Shown here: positions 53,785-61,991 of the stretch, piece by piece
How the letters are laid out: the number at the start of each line of letters is the position of its first letter
How positions within the stretch are numbered: position 1 is the first letter of the stretch
DNA from: Spyradosoma sp004558035
Lineage (GTDB): Bacteria; Verrucomicrobiota; Verrucomicrobiia; Opitutales; UBA953
Reading direction: 5' to 3'
Length of the DNA: 64,000 nucleotides
Assembly: GCF_050314555.1 (NCBI RefSeq)
Contig: NZ_JBNPNH010000001.1
Span: forward strand, 248,001-312,000
Made by a program: the position numbers and the translations under genes
The notes under the pieces: model-generated
What the model was told of the DNA's origin: nothing
Database searches by the model: none
What the model saw: only the letters and a program-made list of their open reading frames with translations

Positions 53785-54432
53785 ATGACGAAAAAAGAAC
53801 GCGCGCAGTTCGTCGCCGACACGCTGGAACGCCTTTACCCGGAAACGCCCATTCCGCTGAAGCACAAGGACGCGTTCACGCTGCTCGTCGCCGTCGTGCT
53901 CTCCGCGCAGTGCACGGACAGGCGCGTGAACGAAGTGACGCCCGCGCTCTTCGCGCTCGCGGACACGCCGCAGGCGATGGCGCGCCTCGCGCCCGAGACG
54001 GTCGAGGCGATCATCCGCCCCTGCGGGCTTTCCCCGCGCAAGTCGCGCGCGCTCGTTTCGCTCTCGCGCGACATCGTCGAGAAATTCGGCGGGCGCGTTC
54101 CCGCGAACTTCGAAGACCTGGAATCGCTCGACGGCGTCGGGCACAAGACGGCGTCGGTCGTGATGTCGCAGGCGTTCGGCGTTCCCGCGTTTCCCGTGGA
54201 CACGCACATTCACCGCCTCGCCGCGCGCTGGCGGCTCTCTTCGGGGAAAAACGTCGAACAGACCGAGCGCGACCTCAAGGCGCTCTTCCCACGGGAACGC
54301 TGGAACCGGCTGCACCTTCAGATCATTTTCTACGGCCGCGAACACTGCACGGCGCGCGGCTGCGACGGGCACGTCTGCGAAATCTGCCGCGCGCTCAACG
54401 GGCCGCAAAAAAGCTTAAAGGTTAAAGGTTAA
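53785..54432 (+). CDS. nth: Endonuclease III, with a remodelled C-terminus
   Basis: A 215-residue base-excision-repair glycosylase/lyase for oxidised pyrimidines. The catalytic Lys lies in the helix-hairpin-helix LDGVGHKTASVVMSQAFG, and the catalytic Asp in FPVDTHIHRLAARW. The usual iron-sulfur motif C-x6-C-x2-C-x5-C is not intact: the C-terminus reads CTARGCDGHVCEICRALNG and the last expected Cys is missing. The final codons (KSLKVKG and the stop) are supplied by the adjacent 7-bp array, so a repeat seems to have replaced the native 3' end. Confidence 0.93.
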   Translation: MTKKERAQFVADTLERLYPETPIPLKHKDAFTLLVAVVLSAQCTDRRVNEVTPALFALADTPQAMARLAPETVEAIIRPCGLSPRKSRALVSLSRDIVEKFGGRVPANFEDLESLDGVGHKTASVVMSQAFGVPAFPVDTHIHRLAARWRLSSGKNVEQTERDLKALFPRERWNRLHLQIIFYGREHCTARGCDGHVCEICRALNGPQKSLKVKG

Positions 54433-54442
54433 AGGGTTTAAG
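54410..54442. repeat. 7-bp-period array overlapping the 3' end of nth
   Basis: The units agcttaa, aggttaa, aggttaa, agggttt and aagggtt start inside the nth frame and provide its stop. Confidence 0.8.
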
Positions 54443-54542
54443 GGTTGGGGAAACGCGCCCCGACGGGGCGAAACAAAGATAACCCCATGCGCGTGTTCTT
54501 CTACGCGAAGAAAAAATGACGGGAACGCCGCGGGCGGGCGCG

Positions 54543-54575
54543 AAAAAAGGGACGGGCCGCTTCGCCCGTCCCTTT
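54543..54575 (-). terminator. Terminator of the TonB receptor gene
   Basis: aaagggacgggc pairs with gcccgtcccttt around a 6-nt loop, and a T-run follows on the minus strand. It lies 23 bp after the stop. Confidence 0.85.
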
Positions 54576-54597
54576 CGCGTTTTCGCCGCCGAAGCGC

Positions 54598-56640
54598 TCA
54601 GAACGAAAGCTTCGCGCCCGCGAAGGCCCCGAATCCGGGAGCTTCGTAGCCGATGTTGTAATCGTCGTATTCGCGGTCGAGCGCGTTCTCGAGACGCCCG
54701 AAAACCGAGAACTTTTCTCGTCCGTCCGCGTAGCGCGCGACGACCCAGCTGCCGTACACGCGCGCGACGAAGTAGTCGCCCATGTCCGCCTGCGCGTAGG
54801 GCCACGTCGGCTGACCGCCTTCGCGTCCCTTGACGAACGTTCCCGAAGCGCCGACCGTGAAGTCTTCCGCGAACGTCCATTCCGCGCCGAGCGTTCCCAT
54901 GAACTGCGGCACGAGCTTCAGGCGCTCGTCCGTCTTGCGGTCCCACGCGTCCTGGAACGTGGCGTTCCCGTAAACGCGCAGCCCGGAAATCGCCTCGGGA
55001 GCCCATTCCGCCGTCAGCTCGACGCCGTTCGAACGCGCCTCGTCGATGTTGCGGAGAACCGCCGGATAGACGGAATAGTCCGCGACGAATTTGTCCTTCG
55101 TGTCGATGAGGAAGAGCGTCGCGCCGACGTTCACCTGCTTGTCGAAGAGCTCCTGCTTGACGCCGATTTCGTAGGAAGTCGATTTCTCCGCTTCGAGCGA
55201 ATCCGCGGCGACGTTGCCCCAGTTCGGCGAAAGATCCGTGTAGCTCGGCGTGCGGAAGCCCGTCGAGATTTTCGCGAAGACGCTCGTTCCCGTCGCGTCG
55301 AAACGATACTGCGCCGCGAGCTCGTACGTCGTCCTGTCGCCGTACTTGTTCGTGTCCGTGTAGCGCACGCCGGCGGAAAGCTTCAGATCCTTGACGAGTT
55401 CCCACTGCGCGTTCGCCCAGACGGAATTGCTGTACTGCAGCAGGCTCGCGGGAACGCCGCCCCAAGACGGATCGCCTCGCGCGAACGCGTCGTCCTGAAT
55501 GAAATCATAGCCCGCGGAAACGAGCAGATTTTCGAACGCCTGCCAATCCCACTGCATGGAGACCTGCTGCGCCTTGTTCTCGTTGTCCACGAGACCGCCG
55601 ACGTAGCCTTCCGACTTGTATTCGGAATACGAATACAGGATTTTCCCCTGCAGGTTCTCGAGCGGCCTGACGACGAGCTCCGGAGAAATCATCCACGACG
55701 TGTCCTTTTCGCGGTCGGTGTAGCTCTTAGTGTAAGGCGAAATTCCGTCGCCCGGGCAGCCGTAGTCCTTTTGGAAAACGCGCCCGACGAGATTGAGCGA
55801 GAGCTTGTCGGAAATCTCCCAGTCGAGACGCGGTAGAAACGCCGTCTGCTCGTAGTCGTTGTTCCAGTTGTAGCCGTCGGAGGCGGAATAGGAAAGCCCC
55901 GCGGAAAAGCCGAGCCCGGAGGGCAGGTCGGTTTCGAAGCCGTCGGTGTTTCCGGCGATTTCCGCGCCGAAGGTGCGCGTGCCCCAGCTGCCGCCTTCGC
56001 CCCAGATCGAGCCGGTCGGCTTGTCGTAGTCGAGCCCGTTGCGCGTGCGCAGATCGATCGCGCCGCCGATCGCCGCCGAGCCGTAGAGCGTGGACGCGCT
56101 CCCGCGCAGAATCTGGACGCTCGCGAGATTGTCCGTCGTGAGCGTGTTCAGCCCGTACTGTCCGTAGATGCCGCTGTTCATGCGGCGCCCGTCGAGCATG
56201 ACGACGGTCTGCTGCGAACTCGTGCCGCGCATCGAAAGCGAGGTCGGCGTTCCCGTGCTCACGCCGCCGAAGATCGTGATTCCCGCTTCGCGGCCGAGGG
56301 CATCGGCGACGCTGCGCACCTGCTGCGAGGCGAGTTCTTCTCCGGAGACGACGGAGACGGAGGGCGAGACCTTGTCGAGCTCGACTTCCGTGCGGGAAGC
56401 GACGACGACGGTCGTCGGGAGTTTGGCTACTTTTTCCGGCGTTTCCGCAGCGCTCGGCGCGGCCGTTTCGGCGGCGGGAGCGGCGGGCTCGGGAGGAGCG
56501 TCGTCCGCGAACGCGCGGGGCGCGGCGGCGACGCCGACGACGACCGCCGGCAGCAAGGCTCCGCAGGCGCGGAGGAATTTCAGGGAAAAGCCCGCGGAAA
56601 ACGACGCTCCCGCGAGCGGTTTGGATTTTTGTGACTTCAT
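54598..56640 (-). CDS. TonB-dependent outer-membrane receptor, BtuB-like (probable cobalamin/corrinoid uptake)
   Basis: 680 residues from the ATG at 56640. A signal peptide (about 15-45) is followed by an Ala/Pro/Glu-rich stretch. The plug domain begins LPTTVVVASRTEVELDKVSPSV (TonB-box region) with LSMRGTSSQQTVVMLDGRRMN and QILRGSASTLYGSAAIGGAI. A 22-strand-type barrel ends with the terminal Phe in FGAFAGAKLSF. The immediately upstream cobalamin riboswitch argues for vitamin B12 or another corrinoid as substrate. TonB, BtuCDF and similar partners are not in the window. Confidence 0.93.
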   Translation of the reverse strand: MKSQKSKPLAGASFSAGFSLKFLRACGALLPAVVVGVAAAPRAFADDAPPEPAAPAAETAAPSAAETPEKVAKLPTTVVVASRTEVELDKVSPSVSVVSGEELASQQVRSVADALGREAGITIFGGVSTGTPTSLSMRGTSSQQTVVMLDGRRMNSGIYGQYGLNTLTTDNLASVQILRGSASTLYGSAAIGGAIDLRTRNGLDYDKPTGSIWGEGGSWGTRTFGAEIAGNTDGFETDLPSGLGFSAGLSYSASDGYNWNNDYEQTAFLPRLDWEISDKLSLNLVGRVFQKDYGCPGDGISPYTKSYTDREKDTSWMISPELVVRPLENLQGKILYSYSEYKSEGYVGGLVDNENKAQQVSMQWDWQAFENLLVSAGYDFIQDDAFARGDPSWGGVPASLLQYSNSVWANAQWELVKDLKLSAGVRYTDTNKYGDRTTYELAAQYRFDATGTSVFAKISTGFRTPSYTDLSPNWGNVAADSLEAEKSTSYEIGVKQELFDKQVNVGATLFLIDTKDKFVADYSVYPAVLRNIDEARSNGVELTAEWAPEAISGLRVYGNATFQDAWDRKTDERLKLVPQFMGTLGAEWTFAEDFTVGASGTFVKGREGGQPTWPYAQADMGDYFVARVYGSWVVARYADGREKFSVFGRLENALDREYDDYNIGYEAPGFGAFAGAKLSF

Positions 56641-56698
56641 TGTTTCGCGTGAAGAACGGCGCGTCGTCCGGCGGCGCGCCGCGTTTTTGGAATCCGCG

Positions 56699-56925
56699 CG
56701 GCAAGATATTCGGACTTCGAACTGTGCGGCGTTTCCGCCGCGCCCCGCGCTCCGCCTTCGCAAAGATTCCGGGAACGGCGTTCCCGCAAGATCTTCACTG
56801 GCGTTCCCGCGCGGTCCGCCCTTGTGGACCGCCCGTGGAGCTCGAGTCGTTCGTCACCGCAGCGCGTCTGTCGCCGATTTTCACGGCATTCCCTTCGCGC
56901 CGCGCGAAGTGGTTTCGGGCTGAGA
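56699..56925 (-). promoter_or_regulatory. Cobalamin riboswitch upstream of the TonB receptor
   Basis: On the minus strand the core reads gaagggaatgccgtgaaaat, then cggcgacagacgcgctgcgg, followed by the long variable arms. It ends in agtccgaatatcttgcc, a good match to the AGTCCGAAGACCTGCC B12 box. The order and spacing fit the class I fold. About 60 nt separate it from the ATG and contain a ggcgcg/cgcgcc hairpin that could mask the ribosome-binding site. Binding of adenosylcobalamin or a related corrinoid would repress the receptor. Confidence 0.88.
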
Positions 56926-56996
56926 AAGAACGGAATGCATCAAGGGAAACCCCCGCGCCGCGGATTCGCAAGATTTTTCCGCGCAAGAAAAAGCGC

Positions 56997-57025
56997 TTGA
57001 CGGCGCGCGCGAAAAAAGGCTTAAT
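56997..57025 (+). promoter_or_regulatory. Sigma-70-type promoter of tRNA-His
   Basis: TTGACG (56997), a 17-bp spacer and CTTAAT (57020) lie 15 bp before the tRNA. It has the same form as the tRNA-Ala promoter. Confidence 0.7.
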
Positions 57026-57040
57026 CGCGTTTCCTTTTAC

Positions 57041-57118
57041 GGTGGATGTAGCTCAGTCGGTTAGAGCATCGGATTGTGGTTCCGAGGGTCGCGGGTTCGA
57101 GTCTCGTCTTCCACCCCA
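57041..57118 (+). tRNA. tRNA-His (anticodon GTG), G-1 and CCA encoded
   Basis: GTGGATG pairs with CTTCCAC (one T-T mismatch). An extra 5' G faces discriminator C, the tRNA-His identity pair. The anticodon stem TCGGA/TCCGA holds the loop TTGTGGT. The T-loop is TTCGAGT. A genomic CCA ends the gene. Confidence 0.95.
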
Positions 57119-57122
57119 CTTC

Positions 57123-57149
57123 AAATCCCGCAGCGATGCGGGATTTTTC
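57123..57149 (+). terminator. Terminator of tRNA-His
   Basis: The 10-bp stem aaatcccgca/tgcgggattt with loop gcga is followed by further T residues. Confidence 0.88.
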
Positions 57150-57173
57150 TTTCACGCGCAATTTTCCCCCTCC

Positions 57174-57662
57174 ATGAAAAAAATTCTTTTCGTATGTCTC
57201 GGAAACATCTGCCGCTCCCCCGCGGCGGACGGCATCTTCTCGCGCCGCGTCGCCGAAGCCGGTCTCGCGGGAACGCTCGCGTGCGATTCCTGCGGCACGG
57301 GCGACTGGCACATCGGCGACCTGCCCGACCCGCGCATGCGCGCCGCGGGAACGCGCCGAGGCCTCGAATTCACGCACCGCGCGCGCCAGCTCCGCGACGA
57401 GGATTTCTCCGCGTTCGACCTTCTCGTCGTCATGGACGAACAGAACCGCCGCGACGTGCTCGCCCGCGCGCCCCGCGGCTTCGACGCCGGCAAAGTCCGC
57501 CTCTTCACGGAATTCTACACGGGAGACTTCGCCGCCCTGCCCGGCGTTCCCGACCCGTATTGGAGCGGCGACGACGGCTTCGACCGCGTGCTCGACATCC
57601 TCGAAAACGGCTGCCGCGGTCTCCTGAAAAAACTTGCTCCGGCGCCCGGCGACGCGCGATAA
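57174..57662 (+). CDS. Low-molecular-weight protein-tyrosine phosphatase
   Basis: 162 residues from the ATG at 57174. The P-loop is VCLGNICRSPAADG (C-x5-R-S), at the N-terminus as in LMW-PTPs. The catalytic Asp lies in VPDPYWSGDDGFD. TARQL-type wording appears as THRARQLRDEDFSAFDLLVVMD. Substrates in bacteria include tyrosine kinases for exopolysaccharide and arginine- or tyrosine-phosphorylated proteins. No exopolysaccharide genes are adjacent. It is followed by the repeat protein 11 bp downstream. Confidence 0.93.
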   Translation: MKKILFVCLGNICRSPAADGIFSRRVAEAGLAGTLACDSCGTGDWHIGDLPDPRMRAAGTRRGLEFTHRARQLRDEDFSAFDLLVVMDEQNRRDVLARAPRGFDAGKVRLFTEFYTGDFAALPGVPDPYWSGDDGFDRVLDILENGCRGLLKKLAPAPGDAR

Positions 57663-57672
57663 TGCGCGCACC

Positions 57673-58101
57673 ATGAAAAGACTTCTCGCTCTCTGCGCCG
57701 CCGCGCTGCTCGCGGCATCGTCCGCGCCTTCCTTCGGGGAAAGCGCCGTTCCCGCCGCCGCCGAAAACGCGGACGGCCGCGTGATCATCGTTCCGAACAA
57801 AAAGAAGAAACCGCGGAAGGAGCCGCTGCCGAAGCGCAAGCTCCCCGACCGCGAGTTCCGCCAAGCGCTCGCGCGGCGCCTCTACGGAAAAATCCGCGTC
57901 GTGAGCATCGGCGAGGACGCCAAGGTGCGCGTCGTCGGCATCGGCGAAGATCTGCGCGTCCGCGTCGTGAACATCGGCGAAAATTCTCCCGGTCTCTGGC
58001 GCTACGTGGACATCGGAGAAGACTTCAAAATCCGATTCGTGGACATCGGGGAGGACATCACCGTCCGCTTCGTAAGCATCGGCGAAGGGCCTTCGAACTG
58101 A
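57673..58101 (+). CDS. Small exported protein with tandem 11-residue IGED repeats
   Basis: 142 residues from the ATG at 57673. A signal peptide (about 1-22) is followed by a basic linker (NKKKKPRKEPLPKRK). Six tandem units then follow of the type IRVVxIGEDxK: KIRVVSIGEDA, KVRVVGIGEDL, RVRVVNIGEN, YVDIGEDF, KIRFVDIGEDI, TVRFVSIGEG. The unit alternates hydrophobic strand residues with a turn and suggests a small beta solenoid or knot-like fold in the periplasm or at the surface. I do not know its function. It overlaps no gene and ends 22 bp before the convergent murE. Confidence 0.75.
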   Translation: MKRLLALCAAALLAASSAPSFGESAVPAAAENADGRVIIVPNKKKKPRKEPLPKRKLPDREFRQALARRLYGKIRVVSIGEDAKVRVVGIGEDLRVRVVNIGENSPGLWRYVDIGEDFKIRFVDIGEDITVRFVSIGEGPSN

Positions 58102-58123
58102 AGCCGCCGGAGCGTTCCCGCGC

Positions 58124-59638
58124 TTAGGACCCGACGCGGCAGGCGCGCAGCGCGAGCAGTTCCCGCGCGACCGCGCGGTCGTCGAACGGCAGCGTGACGT
58201 CGGCGAATTCCTGATACGTCTCGTGCCCCTTGCCGGCGATCAGCACCACGTCGCCCGCGCCCGCGGCGTCGAGCGCCAGCCCGATCGCGCGGCGGCGGTC
58301 GGGCTCGAAGACGATTTTCTCCGGCGCGACGACGCCCGCGCGCATGTCGTCGAAGATGTGTTCGAGCGGTTCCCTGCGGGGGTTGTCGGAAGTCGCCCAC
58401 GCGAAGTCGGCGAGCGCCTGGACCGCGCGCGCCATCTTCGGGCGCTTGCCGCGGTCGCGGTTGCCGCCGCAGCCGAAGACGACGAGCAGCCTGCCGCGGA
58501 CGACCTTGCGCAGCATCCCGAGCGCGTTCGTCAGCGCGTCGTCCGTGTGCGCGTAATCGACGAAGACGTCGAACGGGAACGGGTTTTCGGAGACGCGCTC
58601 CATGCGGCCGGGAACGCCGGGGAAATCTGCGAGATCCGCCGCCGCGCGCGCGACGTCCCCGCCGAGCGCGGAGACGACCGCGAGCGCGCAGAGCGCGTTC
58701 GAAACGTTGTAATGACCCGGCAACGACGTTTTCGTCGGGAACGTTCCCGCCGGGCAGATCAGCGCGAAGCGGCTTCCCGCCGCGTCGGAGACGACGTCGC
58801 GCGCCTCGAAGCGCTCCGCGGCGGTCGGCGCGTTCCCGCCTTCCGTCCCGAAGACGACGAGGCGCGTCTCCGGCGCGACCGCCCCGATCAGGCGGCGTCC
58901 GTACGCGTCGTCCGCGTTCACGACCGCGACGCGCGGGAACGCGCCCTGCGAGCCGTCGAAGAGTCGGCGCTTCACGGCGAAATAGTTTTCCATGTCGCCG
59001 TGATAGTCCATGTGGTCCTGCGTCAGATTGGTGAAGGCGACGACGTCGAACGGCAGCCCGTAAACTCGGTTCTGCGCGACCGCGTGCGAGCTCACCTCCA
59101 TCACGGCGCCCTCGCAGCCGCCGTCGCGCATCTCGGCGAGAAAGCCGAGCACGTCGAGCGACTCCGGCGTCGTCTTGTAGCTCGGCACGCTGCGCGCGCC
59201 CAGTTCGTAGCGCACGGTGCCGATGAGTCCCCACGGCGCGCGCGCCCCGCTCTGCCGCATCATCAGAAAGCGCACGATCGAGGTCACGCTCGTCTTTCCG
59301 TTCGTTCCCGTGACGCCAACGAGCCTCAGCGCCTTCTGCGGCTCGCCGTAAAACGCGGCGGCGGCGAAGGCGAGCGCGCGGGAGACGTCGGGAACGACCA
59401 CCTGCGCGACGGAGGCCGGCAGCGCGAGGCGTTCCCGCGAGACGACGGCGACGGCGCCGCGCGCGACCGCGTCCGCGGCGAAGAGCGCGCCGTCCGTGCG
59501 CAGCCCGTCGAGCGCGAAGAAAAGCGCGCCCGGGATCACGCGGCGGCTGTCCGTGATGAGAATTTCAGGACGCGTTTTTCCGTCCCCGAAAATCGAGGCT
59601 TCGGGGACGCGGGCGAAAATTTCTTCGAGAGTCTTCAT
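58124..59638 (-). CDS. murE: UDP-N-acetylmuramoyl-tripeptide synthetase, meso-diaminopimelate type
   Basis: 504 residues from the ATG at 59638. The ATP site is VGVTGTNGKTSVTSIVRFL. MEVSSHAVAQNRVYGLPFDVVAFTNLTQDHMDYHG and VFVDYAHTDDAL are standard Mur ligase motifs. The specificity motif DNPR (TSDNPRREPL) predicts addition of meso-diaminopimelate rather than lysine, so the wall is DAP-type. The modified Lys-containing segment VKRRLF is present. Other mur genes are not adjacent, so this locus is outside a dcw cluster. Confidence 0.95.
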   Translation of the reverse strand: MKTLEEIFARVPEASIFGDGKTRPEILITDSRRVIPGALFFALDGLRTDGALFAADAVARGAVAVVSRERLALPASVAQVVVPDVSRALAFAAAAFYGEPQKALRLVGVTGTNGKTSVTSIVRFLMMRQSGARAPWGLIGTVRYELGARSVPSYKTTPESLDVLGFLAEMRDGGCEGAVMEVSSHAVAQNRVYGLPFDVVAFTNLTQDHMDYHGDMENYFAVKRRLFDGSQGAFPRVAVVNADDAYGRRLIGAVAPETRLVVFGTEGGNAPTAAERFEARDVVSDAAGSRFALICPAGTFPTKTSLPGHYNVSNALCALAVVSALGGDVARAAADLADFPGVPGRMERVSENPFPFDVFVDYAHTDDALTNALGMLRKVVRGRLLVVFGCGGNRDRGKRPKMARAVQALADFAWATSDNPRREPLEHIFDDMRAGVVAPEKIVFEPDRRRAIGLALDAAGAGDVVLIAGKGHETYQEFADVTLPFDDRAVARELLALRACRVGS

Positions 59639-60099
59639 GGCGAAAATCGGAATGCCGCAGATGAACAACCGCGCGGGAACGCTGTCAATCGCTAATTTCC
59701 CGACGACGCCCGCCGCCCGCTCCGGAAGCGCCTGGGACGCAGAACTTTACGGAACGAAAAACTCCTAATTCACGAAACGAACTGAAAAATCTTCTCCGCT
59801 CGTGACGAACTGAATCGTGTAATTGTAAAAACTTTCGCAGAAACTCCAAGTCGAAGAAGAATACGCGTTTCGAGCCACGATGCGAACAGTCTTGTCCGCT
59901 CCGCTGTCGTTGCGGATCGCAGACCGTCGAGGTGCGCTTCGTGGACTGCGATTCCAAGTCCTGAAGGTTCGACGTCGCGAAGTTCGGCGCCGACGCGCTC
60001 CGCGGCGTTTTCTCCGGCATGAGAAAAGCCGCCGAAGCCATCATGAAACGCCGCGCGAAGAAACGCTGAGCTCCGCCGCGTATACGAAAACTGAATACG
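59639..60099. other. Gene-free stretch with degraded coding scraps
   Basis: No intact gene was found. Plus-strand scraps such as VEVRFVDCDSKS (ending near 59963) and MRKAAEAIMKRRAKKR (60019-60069) read like ends of decayed reading frames. The first resembles the repeat style of 57673-58101. The stretch marks the left edge of a phage/toxin scar. Confidence 0.4.
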
Positions 60100-60498
60100 A
60101 TGGGACACTCGAAGACTTCCGTCGAAACGCTCGCGGCGAATCCGAAAAGCCGAGTCTGGGAGACCGTGGACAGAAAGGGCGAGGTTCACTTCCTCAGGCA
60201 CAGCAAGAACTCAAAAGGAAATGAATCTTCTCCGATGCATACTTACACAAAGACGAAGATCTACGTGATGCGCTACGAGAAAGGAAAGCTCAAGGGACAG
60301 GTGAAGGAAATCTCGATCATGAACCCGCGGACCGGAAAGAAGATGATGGACATTCACATGAAGGACGAGGGAATCGGCCCGCACGTCCACCATTGGAAGA
60401 GCTTCAAAAGGACGACGCGAGACGGTGAGCCTCTGACAAAAGCCCAGATGAAATTTATTGAAAACGTCGTCGAATTGGCGAAAACTGCAAAACAATGA
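60100..60498 (+). CDS. Candidate toxin-tip-like protein of unknown family
   Basis: 132 residues, not recognised with certainty. It is basic and strand-rich with the His cluster MDIHMKDEGIGPHVHHW near residues 92-108, followed by the helix LTKAQMKFIENVVELAK. The N-terminus reads like the middle of a longer protein, as in C-terminal toxin tips of polymorphic toxins detached from their delivery domain. The composition is lower in GC than the surroundings and the iterated word is absent. The stop overlaps the next start (ATGA), the arrangement typical of toxin-immunity pairs. Nuclease activity is only a guess from the His cluster. Confidence 0.5.
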   Translation: MGHSKTSVETLAANPKSRVWETVDRKGEVHFLRHSKNSKGNESSPMHTYTKTKIYVMRYEKGKLKGQVKEISIMNPRTGKKMMDIHMKDEGIGPHVHHWKSFKRTTRDGEPLTKAQMKFIENVVELAKTAKQ

Positions 60499-60836
60499 AT
60501 GAAGAACTGAAAGAAAAAATCGAATATGCAAGACAGGCGCTCTACGGCTACGTAATCGAAAACGAAATTGGAGTGCGCCTCAAGATCTTCGAAAAGGACA
60601 ATTATTTTATTTCACATTACGAACTCCGACAAGACGAAGCCGCGCCGGACGAAGCGCGATCGTGTCCTTTCATTCTCCGCGACTGGTTCTACAACGAGTT
60701 CCCGGAGAAACGCGGAAAATTCGTCCGCGGATTCAAGGACGAGTTCGACCTCATGGAAAACTTCAAAATCGAAGGAAAATGCCTGCGCCAACTCATCGAA
60801 GACGGCGAGGTCGAATTCCTTGAACTGGACGAATAA
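60495..60836 (+). CDS. Small acidic protein, candidate immunity partner
   Basis: 113 residues, very acidic, with no signal peptide and no recognised family. It starts by a 4-bp overlap with the preceding gene. The predicted structure is mixed alpha/beta, with KIEYARQALYGYVIENEIG at the start and IEDGEVEFLELDE at the end. Size, charge and coupling are those of an immunity protein, with the caveat that this rests on context alone. Confidence 0.5.
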   Translation: MNEELKEKIEYARQALYGYVIENEIGVRLKIFEKDNYFISHYELRQDEAAPDEARSCPFILRDWFYNEFPEKRGKFVRGFKDEFDLMENFKIEGKCLRQLIEDGEVEFLELDE

Positions 60837-60948
60837 ACTCCTCTTGCCCCGGCACGCTACACAGACGAAGCACCACAGGACGCGGACGTTCGACCTCTAC
60901 AACCTGAGCCTCTGCGCCGCGGCGGCGGAGGGCGCGGGCAGTGGATAA

Positions 60949-61013
60949 TGGATAGTTGATAACTGATAATTATCCGCTATCCGTTATTCACTGTCCATTG
61001 TCAGACCGGGCGG
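60949..61013. repeat. Inverted pair of AT-rich 7-bp-period arrays
   Basis: The units gtggata, atggata, gttgata and actgata are followed by the complementary attatcc, gctatcc, gttattc and actgtcc. It lies in a gene-free stretch (60837-61087) that also holds short phage-like coding scraps (RTFDLYNLSL, ETFDFCFNGL). Confidence 0.75.
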
Positions 61014-61087
61014 AGCCGGAGACGTTCGACTTCTGCTTCAACGGGCTCCCGCGGCGTCGAAGCGTATCGAAAATTTTACGGCAGCAA

Positions 61088-61468
61088 TTAACGCCAGTTA
61101 AAGCGTTCTTGCCCCTCGGGAACAAACGCAACGGTAATGTCCGCTTCCAGCCAAGACTGAACAAACGCGATTTTTATTCCGTAGGGATCCGTGGACAAAA
61201 ACCACCGCCCAGGCTTGCTCGCCCTGTATTTATCGCAGAGGGAAATCAACAGTTTTGCATCGGACTTGTTCTTTTCAACAAAAACCCAATACCGCGCCTC
61301 GGAACGATTCTGAGTTACGGAAATCTTCCCGTAACATTCCTTCCAGATTCTTTCGCATTCGTCTTTATAAAAGCGCCCGCCGCGCATGACGGGAGAATCC
61401 GGCGCTTTCGCACCGGTAAGCACAAAAGTCGAGCAAAGCAAAAGCAGAAAAGCGAAAATTTTCTTCAT
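61088..61468 (-). CDS. Small exported protein, possibly septoil-knot-like (DUF6150-type)
   Basis: 126 residues from the ATG at 61468. A signal peptide (MKKIFAFLLLLCSTFVLTGAKA) leads into a strand-rich body with recurring S/E-A-D-K style turns: QNRSEARYWVFVEKNKSDAK, then SWLEADITVAFVPEG. This resembles the DUF6150/septoil-knot style by pattern only. The same frame continues upstream into a phage tape-measure fragment without a stop, so a 287-residue chimera can also be read; the internal signal peptide makes the short form more plausible. Confidence 0.55.
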   Translation of the reverse strand: MKKIFAFLLLLCSTFVLTGAKAPDSPVMRGGRFYKDECERIWKECYGKISVTQNRSEARYWVFVEKNKSDAKLLISLCDKYRASKPGRWFLSTDPYGIKIAFVQSWLEADITVAFVPEGQERFNWR

Positions 61469-61951
61469 GACCATGACTTTTAGCCTTCGCCCGCCGAGCT
61501 TCAACAGAAAAACGACTTCCGCCAACGCGAATCCCGTTCCCGCGGAGATGTCGTGAAAGGCCTTCGTCCAGCGGCGGACATTGTCCGTCGATTTGAAGAC
61601 GCTCGCGAGGCGCCCGGCGACGGAGGCGAGCTGCTCGAAGCTCTGTGTTCCGTTCGCCGCCTGGTCGCGCAGTTCTTCGCAGAGCGCCTTCGACTGCTCC
61701 AGCCCGCCGATCAGCGGCGCGAGGCGCGTCGCCGCGTCCTCGAAACGCGCCGCCTGCGACCAGGCGGAGGAGAACATTTGTGCGAGGCGTCGGACTCCGT
61801 GTCCGACCATCGTCAGCGTCGCATAAAATTCCAGCCACGATTTTTTTGAATTTCTTGCGGCTTCTGCGACGCTGTCCGCGATTTTTACATTGGCTTCCCG
61901 GATTGCGGAGATGTCAGCGCCGAATCTGAATAAAACGTCTGTTCCCGTCAT
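61469..61951 (-). pseudogene. N-terminal fragment of a phage tail tape-measure protein
   Basis: About 160 residues starting MTGTDVLFRFGADISAIREANVKIADSVAEAA and including SSAWSQAARFEDAATRLAPLIGGL and GTQSFEQLASVAGRLASVF, the pattern of tape-measure N-termini. A full gene would be many times longer. It runs in frame into the small exported protein downstream, so a deletion or insertion joined the two. No other structural phage genes remain. Confidence 0.65.
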
Positions 61952-61991
61952 TGTTTTGACTTTCTTTTAAGAGTTGTTTTATGTTTCCGTC

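Noticed and set aside
59770..60201. A 143-codon minus-strand frame in the gap after murE
   Set aside because: It has no recognisable motif and overlaps plus-strand scraps and the start of the toxin-like gene. It was treated as fortuitous.
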